The notes beneath the pieces were generated by a model that saw only the letters and a list, made by a program, of their open reading frames with translations, did no database searches and was not told where the DNA came from. The position numbers were made by a program, and so were the translations under genes. A stretch of DNA of 64,000 bases from Limnoperna fortunei (taxonomy: Eukaryota > Mollusca > Bivalvia > Mytilida > Modiolidae), in contig OX104112.1 of the NCBI GenBank assembly GCA_944474755.1, positions 22,036,460 to 22,100,459 on the forward strand, given 5' to 3'. This document shows, in pieces, positions 24,776 through 34,699 of the stretch (position 1 is its first letter; each line of letters starts with the position of its first letter).

Positions 24776-25334
24776 AAAAAAAGCGTTGGACGGCACATGA
24801 TTCTCGGACTATGGCGGATCCAAAGAAGCATGCCACTAAACGTCGAACAAAAATTATGAAAACGATATGAAGAATTAAAATTAAAAAGTTTTTTGACACT
24901 TTTCATGATTAACATTGGTTAAATATCCTAAAATCTCCTGGTTGAACAATTAACTCCTTACTTTGCTCCCGAAACCCATTGCGCCCTCTAACATTACTAT
25001 TTATTTCTGAATCTGAGCATAACATTGGATTCTATTAATATTTTTAATGTGCATGAACAGCACCAACCGATCCAGTATTTGTCGAAATGTATGGTGGAAT
25101 GGAAAGCATCGCATGAAAAAAGGGTGCTTATATGTTCTGCCAATTTTTCATAATAGTTGTTTGCTGAATATAATGTATTCTGCCTGCCTATTGAGGACAC
25201 GAATAATTAAACAAGCAACAGATGCGCCTGACAGCTTTGTGGATCGAAATGTGAATACCACCCATTTACATCGCACACATTACCTATGTTAGTAATATTG
25301 TTAAAATGAACGTTAATTACGTAAGTGGAATGTG
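24776..25334. other. Non-coding stretch
   Basis: An 81-residue frame on + (25047-25292) and a 67-residue frame on - overlap here; neither resembles a known family. Confidence 0.4.
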
Positions 25335-25480
25335 CGGTGGCTTTGGTGGCCGAGTGGTTGATATCGCTGGTTATCTATTATAGACTCAAAGATAAGGGTT
25401 ATAGCCTTACTGTGGGCTGATTGGGATTGACGTCATTTTTAATAGAAACGAATTGCAAAATTGCCAGTTTTCGGTGCATA
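25335..25480 (+). mobile_element. SINE, 5' half
   Basis: GGTGGCCGAGTGGTTGATAT (tRNA-like A box), then GCTGATTGGGATTGACG and AATTGCAAAATTGCCAGTTT match the head and mid body of the SINE. The B box is decayed and the 3' part is missing. Confidence 0.65.
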
Positions 25481-26039
25481 TTTAGAAAACGTTTATTTGA
25501 TTGGTCAAGATTACTTCCGGCAGAAAGTTTCAAAGAAATTTATATTTGAATGAATGACGTTAACTTACTTTGACTTTTTGTGTACTAGTATAAACTAAGA
25601 TGGGGTATTCGATATATACAGTAGCAAACTAAGATGGCGGTATTTTATATATATACGGCAAACAATTTCAAATTATTTGTTTGATGGCTTGGCATTAGTT
25701 ATCAGAGCACTCTTATTGCTTTGGTTTAAGTTGAACCTTAATCACCTATTCATTTTAATTCCAATCAGAGGGTAGTTTATGGTTAAAACATTTTGTGCGT
25801 AAAAAATAAACAAAAATATTCATACGCTATAGGTCAATCATGCTATCACAATACACAAGAAACAGGTAATGGAGGTTAACTGACAAAAATATTATCCTAA
25901 CAGTAATTTCAAAGAGTTATAAATATTAAACACCCTTTTCAACGGATTTATCGGTATATCAACAAGGTCAAGTTAAGTTATTTATCTTATATTGATCATC
26001 GGCGCGTTACCAGAGTTTCGAGTTTCAATTGGCTGTTAA

Positions 26040-26168
26040 AAGGAGATGATCGACTCCAATCTTAACAGAGAAGGATTGCGTATTACAGGCTTTTAATATG
26101 ATCTCCAGTCGCCAGGGAAGCCGTGATTTAGCTGTAATTGGCGTTAAATCCTATGTAAACAAGCAAAT
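26040..26168 (+). mobile_element. SINE, 3' half
   Basis: GATCGACTCCAATCTTAACA, AGGATTGC, CCGTGATTTAGCTG and TTGGCGTTAAATCC match the SINE body and tail, with deletions. A (CAAG/CAAA) run follows. Confidence 0.6.
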
Positions 26169-26819
26169 GATTTATTTGTGTCCTTGCATAAGTAGTAGTT
26201 ATCTGTCAATAGTCTGTGTATTGAACTTTTTTAATACTTATCATTAATCGGGAAGTCATTAAACGTTTTCGTCTCTATTTTAACCCGGTTTTATCGATGC
26301 ATTACTCGTATCCACAGTAATGTTGCGTCACTTACGTCAATTGTTACATGTACTTGATGTCGGATAATTCCGGCATTATCAGAAAACATCAACGAACCAT
26401 AATTAAATTTAAAACTAACATTTCTTTTTCTAAAAACTCACATTTATATATAAAATGGCGATTATTCAAAATAATATAGTACTTTTCACAAATGTAAGAA
26501 TTGGATGAAAAAATGGCTTCAATTGAAATAAATTTAAACCACTTCACAGCCAAAATGCTGCCAACGCTCAACAGTACCACTCGAAACGGAAATTTAGTGG
26601 TATCAACATTTTGTCTTTTAAATGACTTGAACGCCAATTTCAACAATTTTGCTCCTACATGTACATGATGTTGTCCATTTGTAATTGTGCAAGAAGTCGG
26701 AAAACCCCCTTTAAAAAAATTAAAAAATAAATATATAATTATACCAAAAAATCCACCGTAAGGTAGGAAATTTTGTAATCATCGTCAATTTAAGTTTAAG
26801 TCATCAAAACCATTCCGCA

Positions 26820-26890
26820 GTTAAGCTTGAACCTGTAACCATCATAATAGGTGATCAATAGTAGATGACTTACAACTTCACACCATGAGA
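26820..26890 (-). mobile_element. SINE head fragment
   Basis: In reverse complement, AGTCATCTACTATTGATCAC and GTTACAGGTTCAAGC correspond to the SINE's first 80 bases. Confidence 0.45.
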
Positions 26891-27019
26891 GGCATCCATT
26901 TTAGATAGGTCAGAATGAAAACTTATTGTAATATAACACTATTATAATACTGCATTAAGCATGGTTAACTTATGTATTACCTAGAGAATTTAAGATCGGG
27001 TCTTTCTTCTAATATGATA

Positions 27020-27455
27020 GACTCGATCACTCAGAGTCATATATAATTGCGTCTGGAATCACCTTGTCATATTTTCGCTCCCGATAGGTGGAACCAAAAC
27101 AACCATTCTATTTTATGGCCTATTTTTAGACCAGGAAAACCATGAAAACATGTCTACCTTATAAAATGACGTCACAGCGTGCTTCTCCCTGGACTTTGCA
27201 TAAAAATAATCATTGTTTAATGTTTTGATAAAGTAATATTTCACAAAAATATCGAAATGTACGTATTCTTTAGTACAATATTTTATACACTTTTTGGCAT
27301 GAACGGGGGTAATTTTTTAGACACCAAAAATATTATCCAATCAAAAACTTACTCCAATTTTTGGGCGTAATGATTACGATTTCAATGTAGAGATGAATCA
27401 AAACGCAAAAGATGCAAATAAAGTGTCTGGATGATCGAGACTTCCAATGTGAAAA
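27020..27455. repeat. Unrecognised dispersed repeat, copy 2
   Basis: Direct-orientation partner of 24341-24775, diverged by many substitutions and small indels but in the same block order. No ORF is conserved between the two. Confidence 0.75.
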
Positions 27456-28411
27456 ATACGACTTTTAGACATTTCCGGTGTACACAGTTTCAATATAAAT
27501 GTGTAACGATTTTGCCTGTTTGAAAGCTTTCGGGAATTGTCGTTTGAAGCGGTCTGTCATTATACCATAGAAGTAAAGAAAGAAGGCGAGCGCTTGGAAA
27601 TTATTTAAGATCTCTTTTGAAACAAACATGTCCAACAAACCAGGGTGTATAGATAGCCTAAACTATTGTGATCTACTTAAAATCCCACGTCCTAAAAGGT
27701 GGTGTTACGGCGGAGAGCTGACATAAATAAACAAACAAATAAGCAAGCAAATACAGTAGGCACGTGGTTATGACATTTTCAACGACTTTCAACTCCTATT
27801 TCACTTGATATTACTGTAAAACACCAAGACCAATTCCACACGCAATCTATAAACTATAATCCGATACACATAATTTCACACCTTGAACAAAATTACTCGA
27901 ATCTATTAAAAATGTGCATAAAAACGCAGATAACAAAATAATGCATGGATAATTAAAAGATATGATATATAACCACAAACTTTTGAAAACAATTTGCTGG
28001 TTTTTTTTAAGTAGCGGCAATAGATACACCAATGGACGATAACGACCGCGAGAAAAAGAAGTAGACGGAAAAAAATGCGACATGAAAGAAGAATGAAAAT
28101 CGGCGACACACAAAGTAGGTGACGAAGCAATGAGTTAAAATAAAAGATACCGAGATAAAAATTTAGATTGAAAAGGCCTATTGGAAAAAGACGGGACAAT
28201 GAAATCCAAACATATAGTGGCTCAATTATGTGAAATTCAAAACAAATATCATTTTTAATCGCCTCGATGGAAAACAATGCAGAATAAGCGTTCATTATCA
28301 CTCTGATGTTTAGAAAAACGGAAACAATTGATACGTATATATACTATAGTACAATATAGTAAGTAGTGGGATGATGATCGCACGTACAGTTAGGCGTTTT
28401 ACACAGAATAC
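27456..28411. other. Non-coding stretch left of the LTR element
   Basis: Overlapping hydrophobic frames on the minus strand (27847-28301) have no recognisable domain. CAAACAAATAAGCAAGCAAA near 27730 resembles a SINE simple tail. Confidence 0.4.
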
Positions 28412-30138
28412 TGTCAGGGTTGATCCTGAGTGTTTTATTGTGTTTTGGGGTATTTGTTGGGATTTTGTTGTAATTTATCCTTTGGGTTGGACTCTAGCCA
28501 ACGTAACCTCCTTTACGTCTCTTGTAGACTTTGGGTAAAGGGCTGAAATGAATGGTAAAGACACAAAAATAAGTTTTTGTTCTTTATTGTTCCAGAGCGC
28601 AATTGAGAATGACCATAAATATGCATAATAAACAACATACATAAATATTAATGTAACTAAACATTAGCAAATAATGTGTATCAATATTGGAAATATTATG
28701 AACTACAAAATCTCAATATCAAATTCATAATACATGTAAATGACTTAATGAAACATAATCGATTATGTTATAATTACTAAACAACACCCCAAAATGGCTA
28801 TTTGACTCTAAGTCATGGGTACAAGTCCAACTTGCACAAACTAAAATATCAATGGGGAATTACTTTATTGAATTAGCTAAATTAGCTGAAATAGCTCACA
28901 AGACTTGGTTGATGAGCCCATGACATTAACTAAGTAATATGATACTTGAAAACTAATTATTAAAAACAATACTTTGCATAAAATTATTCTTAAGAGCGCT
29001 TAATCTATGAATTTTGTCACAACGACTTCAAACACAATGAAGCGTGGAAATAAAATTGCGTTTTAGCTTTGAAACTAACTTATAACTTCAAAACAAACAT
29101 TACAAAGAGAAATCTTGCCAAATTGGCTTCTAAATAAACAAACCTCATACTGATAAAACAGTTACTCTACCATAAACATGTCAATAATGTGGAATTGAAG
29201 GTTTGCTATTTTTCTGCTTTTGTAAATAAACACAATTATCTCCCTTTAAACAGTAACATGATTTTTAATACAATTGGTTTAAATTAATCGTACCGAAATC
29301 ATTACTGATATTGAAACAAAACTTATAGATGGGAAAATAAAGAATTTTCTTTCATCAAAACTATTTACAAAATATTTACAATTAACACTGAACTTCTAAA
29401 TATGAATTTAACTTGAGATACTTAAATTATTAAACTCAATTAAATAAATTAAAACACTATCAAAATTCTAAAATAAAATAAAATCAGTCTTACTAATACA
29501 GCATACCTGAAATGAATGGTAAAGACACAAAAATAAGTTTTTGTTCTTTATTGTTCCAGAGCGCAATTGAGAATGACGCTTGGAACTATTTTTGCTGTAT
29601 TTATTAAAACACAAACAATTTGGCAATAACCAATCAAAATTAAAAACCAATCAAGTTGCCTAGGAAAATTGGCGTACGATTTTTACGTAAGGTGTTAATA
29701 ACTAGTTTTTGTCGCGCAGTGTCGAATTACCTATAAGGGCTTAATTTGTTTATCTCACGGACATACTTAGCTATTGTTGTTTACCTAATTGATTATTGAC
29801 CAAAATTGAACAAAGAAAATTATCTACATCGGCTTGTCACAATCTGCCATAAATCTTATTTAACAATGGAAAATTAACTTCTTACCTTAAAGCGAATATT
29901 TGTAATGTAAAAACTGACATTTTTGCAAACTATGTAATTAACAAATAATTTTACACCTCAATATTCAACAATTTCTTTGCAATAAAATATAGATTTTTAA
30001 TCTTTATAAAACTTAAAATTTAAACTTAAAATCTTAATAAACAAAATATTATCAAGAATTATTATTTTCACCAAAAATCTTCATTTTTGTAAAAATAATT
30101 ATATAACATAAAATAACTATATTTTGCTATATGCGACA
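28412..30138 (-). repeat. Long terminal repeat (3' LTR in element sense)
   Basis: It begins TGTCAGGGTTGATCC on the plus strand and ends GCTATATGCGACA. It contains a 71-bp direct duplication at 28543-28613 and 29507-29577. The short open frame 29468-29650 recurs in the other LTR (32766-32948) but shows no gene resemblance. Confidence 0.9.
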
Positions 30139-30153
30139 ACTCCCCCCTACTTT
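30139..30153 (-). promoter_or_regulatory. Polypurine tract
   Basis: The minus-strand text AAAGTAGGGGGGAGT lies directly before the 3' LTR. This is where plus-strand DNA synthesis is primed in LTR retroelements. Confidence 0.75.
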
Positions 30154-31050
30154 AGCTGATTTCGACCGCGAAATCTTGAAAACTAGTAGATTCTAGATAA
30201 AAGTAAACAATTATATACATGAAAACATTAATGATAAACAACACAATATTATATACATGAATTTAATAGAAGTCCTGCATGATTGGTAGGTCAAAGGTTA
30301 ATATAAAATACGCCAAAAGAAACTCTTTGTTCCTTCGTTACATTTTAAGTGAGCATGATCTTAATAGTAGCTCTCATCACATCACCCAATGTATATATAA
30401 AAACCAAATAATGGATTAACATTTTGACTTGAAAATTCTGGTTATCAGACATGGCATCAGCAGTGACGAAAAATGGGACCATCAAAAGGACACAGAGCAA
30501 CCAGAACTGATCAGCATTAATTTTTCCTACACAATATTAAAATGCGAATAAAATTTGAATGTTATTGAAGTCGGGTTGAATGCATGAATGGCCAAAACAT
30601 ACACTCTAGCACTATTACAACAGTATAAACTGTTAAAAAAAAATTTGACCACAATACATTTAAGTTTTATTCTATGTGAAAAAAAAAGAAAAATCCAAAT
30701 TTGTCTCCATGGTGACTATTGCTAATCAGTAAATGGTGAACATGTTATCAATTTGATTCTTTATCAAGTGATTTTGCCCATTATGTCACGCTACTCTGAT
30801 GTCATGTTGCAAAATTGAGTACACAATGCACTCTTTTGTTTGATATTTTGATGGCATGCACCATGCATGTGGTTACTTGACTAAATGTGATTGACAGTTG
30901 ATTTATATAGACAACAAGATATGCATTTATTTGCATTATAAATTGAGTAAAGTTGCATAGGACACCCAGTGTCTGTACTAGAAAAAAATAAAATACTTGT
31001 ACATTGTTATAAAAATTACAAAACACAACTATATTGATACAATTTGTGGT

Positions 31051-31680
31051 TTAATTTGTTACTTGCAATGTTTTCTCTGCTACGGCTGCAATTTCTCTCA
31101 TCTGTTCCATAGTTTTGGGTCGTTGTGGGATAATTATCTGTGCTAGTTCTTTACGGAAACCTTTTTCCACAATCGACATCAAGAAATCTTCTGATACTGC
31201 ATTGTCTATATTCAGAGCTAAGGCCCTATGTATAAAATCATCAGTCGTTTCGTGGTCGGGCTGTTGCAGTTCCAGTAGTTTCGAACCCTTCCTTACAGCT
31301 GGTTTGAATCGTTTTTCAAAATGTTCTTGAACAGTAGCTAGAGATGTCTTTGAACTATCTTGTAGTAAATTGAACCATTCCCTAGCCACACCAGTTAAAT
31401 AAAATGGCAGCATTATAATGGCTTCTGCTGAGGGAATTCTCTGTAAAGTTATGTATGCCATAAACATTGTCCACCATTGAGTTGGGTCGCCTTTTCCAGA
31501 ATATTGTTCTACATGAACATTATATCTGGGTAGAGGACTGAATCCTGGCGGTACAGCACTTGCATCCTGAATTACCTCATTTGCCGAACCTGCAGATGTG
31601 CTGGCCTGGTTATTCTCTGGAGCAGGCATGGTTTTAGTGGGACTTCCAAATTTTCTTAAATTGTATCTAAAGCTCATCAA
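31051..31680 (-). CDS. Retrotransposon Gag-like protein, 209 aa
   Basis: An intact frame that starts 31 bases inside the 5' LTR boundary. The N-terminal 65 residues are low complexity and polar. A capsid-like gag region follows at about 70-160 (YSGKGDPTQWWTMFMAYITL, then PFYLTGVAREWFNLL and a FKPAVRK-type helix), as in Ty3/gypsy-type gag domains. It would form the particle that packages the element RNA. It ends at LQVTN with no CCHC zinc knuckle and is not followed by a pol frame. The intact frame within a nearly identical LTR pair suggests it is still under use. The alternative start MSF one codon later is equally possible. Confidence 0.8.
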   Translation of the reverse strand: MMSFRYNLRKFGSPTKTMPAPENNQASTSAGSANEVIQDASAVPPGFSPLPRYNVHVEQYSGKGDPTQWWTMFMAYITLQRIPSAEAIIMLPFYLTGVAREWFNLLQDSSKTSLATVQEHFEKRFKPAVRKGSKLLELQQPDHETTDDFIHRALALNIDNAVSEDFLMSIVEKGFRKELAQIIIPQRPKTMEQMREIAAVAEKTLQVTN

Positions 31681-31687
31681 CTATGAG

Positions 31688-31705
31688 TCGGATCGGTCGG
31701 CTCCA
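31688..31705 (-). promoter_or_regulatory. Primer-binding site
   Basis: Minus strand TGGAGCCGACCGATCCGA, 5 bp after the end of the 5' LTR, has the TGG start expected for pairing with a tRNA 3' CCA. I cannot say which tRNA. Confidence 0.5.
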
Positions 31706-31710
31706 CAAGA

Positions 31711-33437
31711 TGTCAGGGTTGATCCTGCGTGTTTTATTGTGTTTTGGGGTATTTGTTGGGATTTTGTTGTAATTTATCCTTTGGGTTGGACTATTGCCAA
31801 CGTAACCTCCTTTACGTCTCTTGTAGACTTTGGGTAAAGGGCTGAAATGAATGGTAAAGACACAAAAATAAGTTTTTGTTCTTTATTGTTCCAGAGCGCA
31901 ATTGAGAATGACCATAAATATGCATAATAAACAACATACATAAATATTAATGTAACTAAACATTAGCAAATAATGTGTATCAATATTGGAAATATTATGA
32001 ACTACAAAATCTCAATATAAAATTCATAATACATGTAAATGACTTAATGAAACATAATCAATTATGTTATAATTACTAAACAACACCCCAAAATGGCTAT
32101 TTGACTCTAAGTCATGGGTACAAGTCCAACTTGCACAAACTAAAATATCAATGGGGAATTACTTTATTGAATTAGCTAAATTAGCTGAACTAGCTCACAA
32201 GACTTGGTTGATGAGCACATGACATTAACTAAGTAATATGATACTTGAAAACTAATTATTAAAACAATACTTTGCATAAAATTATTCTTAAGAGCGCTTA
32301 ATCTATGAATTTTGTCACAACGACTTCAAACACAATGAAGCGTGGAAATAAAATTGCGTTTTAGCTTTGAAACTAACTTATAACTTCAAAACAAACATTA
32401 CAAAGAGAAATCTTGCCAAATTGGCTTCTAAATAAACAAACCTCATACTGATAAAACAGTTACTCTACCATAAACATGCCAATAATGTGGAATTGAAAGT
32501 TTGCTATTTTTCTGCTTTTGTAAATAAACACAATTATCTCCCTTTAAACAGTACCATGATTTTTAATACAATTGGTTTAAATTAATCGTACCGAAATCAT
32601 TACTGATATTGAAACAAAACTTATAGATGGGTAAATAAAGAATTTTCTTTCATCAAAACTATTTACAAAATATTTACAATTAACACTGAACTTCTAAATA
32701 TGAATTTAACTTGAGATACTTAAATTATTAAACTCAATTAAATAAATTAAAACACTATCAAAATTCTAAAATAAAATAAAATCAGTCTTACTAATACAGC
32801 ATACCTGAAATGAATGGTAAAGACACAAAAATAAGTTTTTGTTGTTTATTGTTCCTGAGCGCAATTGAGAATGACGCTTGGAACTATTTTTGCTGTATTT
32901 ATTAAAACACAAACAATTTGGCAATAACCAATCAAAATTAAAAACCAATCAAGTTGCCTAGGAAAATTGGCGTACGATTTTTACCTAAGGTGTTAATAAC
33001 TAGTTTTTGTCGCGCAGTGTCGAATTACCTATAAGGGCTTAATTTGTTTATCTCACGGACATACTTAGCTATTGTTGTTTACCTAATTGATTATTGACCA
33101 AAATTGAACAAAGAAAATTATCTACATCGGCTTATCACAATCTGCCATAAATCTAATTTAACAATGGAAAATTAACTTCTTACCTTAAAGCGAATATTTG
33201 TAATGTAAAAACTGACATTTTTGCAAACTATGTAATTAACAAATAATTTTACACCTCAATATTCAACAATTTCTTTGCAATAAAATATAGATTTTTAATC
33301 TTTATAAAACTTAAAATTTAAACTTAAAATTTTAATAAACAAAATATTATCAAGAATTATTATTTTCACCAAAAAATCTTCATTTTTGTAAAAATAATTA
33401 TATAACATAAAATAACTATATTTTGCTATATGCGACA
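31711..33437 (-). repeat. Long terminal repeat (5' LTR in element sense)
   Basis: Same length and termini as 28412-30138, differing by scattered substitutions and two compensating 1-bp indels. The 71-bp duplication is at 31842-31912 and 32805-32875. Confidence 0.9.
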
Positions 33438-33625
33438 GAAGTGTCAATACTGAGTTTGTGAATGCGAGCCCGACTTCTGCTTAATAGACAAAGCTTGTCA
33501 GTTTTAACTTTCGAGACTAGGTGGTTTTTACCGAGTAACCCACTGTGTCGTACATGTAATACCCAATAACTAGACATCATGTTGTAGAAAGTGGCCATTA
33601 ATCTTCAAACAAACAAACAATCAAG
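33438..33625 (+). mobile_element. Degraded SINE lacking its head
   Basis: GTGTCAATACTGAG, CTTGTCAGTTTT, ACCGAGTAACCCAC and AAAGTGGCCATTAA follow the order of the SINE body and tail and end in (CAAA)n. The copy begins at the LTR edge. The missing tRNA-like head is not found on the other side of the LTR element. Confidence 0.55.
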
Positions 33626-34217
33626 TACGGTGTAATTTTTGAATAATGTCTTTTAAAACGTAACTTAATTTGAAAACGTTCCAGATATGTTTGCTGATTT
33701 TGTTTGTGTCTGAAACTGTTTCGTACTATGTGTTTTTGTATGAGTTAACATTCTCAAATTACCGTGCTGGGTTTGTTACCTTGATAACTTATTAACTTAA
33801 TAGACTTGCTAACTGGATCTCCTGAATATAGGAGAAGTATTGCTTATTCGTTTAATCGTTAATGGATTAACTTTCATCCGTGTTACTGGATATAGACAGA
33901 TTTATTTTTGGACTTTCATTCGTATAGAGATTATTAATAGCATTTTGCTGGAAATTCATATTGGATACTTCATTAATATTGGACCTAATATTTCGTACCA
34001 GTGGACTTACCGGTATATTTTCCGGACTGTTTTAGAAATTCAACTTATTTTGGATACAACATTTTGAAGTTTGTTTATTGATTTGACATTTCACTTTGGA
34101 TACCAATTGGAACTTTGGAAGACAGTTAAGTTAACAATTTACATTATTGTTGTAATTAATTAATTAAGAAAGTGTAATTAACTATAATCAATAAATAATT
34201 AAATTGTAATTTGTACG
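33626..34217. other. AT-rich non-coding stretch
   Basis: GGATATAGACAGATTTATTT and GGATACTTCATTAATATTGG give a loosely repetitive feel (TGGA-TT phrases), but no fixed unit. A 75-residue frame here has no resemblance. Confidence 0.4.
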
Positions 34218-34477
34218 GTATTTTTCTTCCGTAAATGGCCGATAATCTGGTACAGATGACTCAGTACAGATGAGCTCACGCGCACACATCTGTACTTGTT
34301 GCGTCATCCAATCAAAACGCCAGAAACAACAACGTTGTAATGGAAGCATAACAACGTTCTTGTGTGACGTTCTTGTTTCCGGCGTTCTGATTGGACGTCA
34401 GAGACAATGGAGTCTAAAACAATGGAGAGTCTATAGGATATAGCGATGTGAAAGTTGTTGGTTTACGGAAGAAATAG
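34218..34477. mobile_element. Foldback element with TTTCTTCCGTAAA ends
   Basis: TTTCTTCCGTAAA (34223-34235) is exactly inverted at 34462-34474. Inside, CCAATCAAAACGCCAGAAAC is mirrored by GTTTCCGGCGTTCTGATTGG and AACAACGTT by AACGTT, so most of the 250 bp can fold back. No ORF. Confidence 0.75.
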
Positions 34478-34655
34478 GTACTTTCATGCGCTTTTGGGAA
34501 AGCCTGTGTGATCTTTCACTCGTGATAGAAATTTTTATGTCTTTTTGCTCGTTCCGCTGCGCTTCACTCGCGAAAAGACATAAAATTTCTATCACTCGTG
34601 AAAGATCAACCGGTCTTTCCCCAAAACTTATGGAAGAACCTATTAGTCTTTTGTT
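34478..34655. mobile_element. Long hairpin (palindromic element)
   Basis: About 56 bases from TTTTGGGAAAG (34492) to TTTTTGC (34547) pair with 34570-34627. The arms contain GATCTTTCACTCGTGATAGA and TCTATCACTCGTGAAAGATC, with a loop of about 22 bases. AATAGGTA and AACCTATT flank it. The 66-residue frame across it is a by-product of the palindrome. Confidence 0.85.
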
Positions 34656-34699
34656 GGCTATATTTAAAGGTTATTTCTACCCGTAAAAACAGAATACAT

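Larger units (their letters stand above)
28412..33437 (-). mobile_element. LTR retrotransposon with gag only (complete but non-autonomous)
   Basis: Two direct repeats of 1,727 bp (28412-30138 and 31711-33437) enclose 1,572 bp. In the element's sense (minus strand) each LTR starts TGTCGC and ends CTGACA, giving the TG...CA termini of LTR elements. A purine-rich tract (reverse complement of 30139-30153) abuts the 3' LTR, and a TGGAGCC primer-binding-type site begins 5 bp inside the 5' LTR. The only sizeable ORF is gag (31051-31680). No protease, RT, RNase H or integrase is seen. The LTRs differ at about 20 positions by eye (~99% identical), so insertion or gene conversion was fairly recent. It must use enzymes supplied by another element. 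No target-site duplication is found: AATAC before, GAAGT after. Confidence 0.88.

Noticed and set aside
27847..28301. Multi-pass membrane protein on -
   Set aside because: Hydrophobicity comes from T/A-rich codons, two frames overlap, and there is no start context or family resemblance.
30802..31026. Second protein of the LTR element downstream of gag
   Set aside because: 74 codons, low similarity to any protease or RT motif, AT-driven composition.
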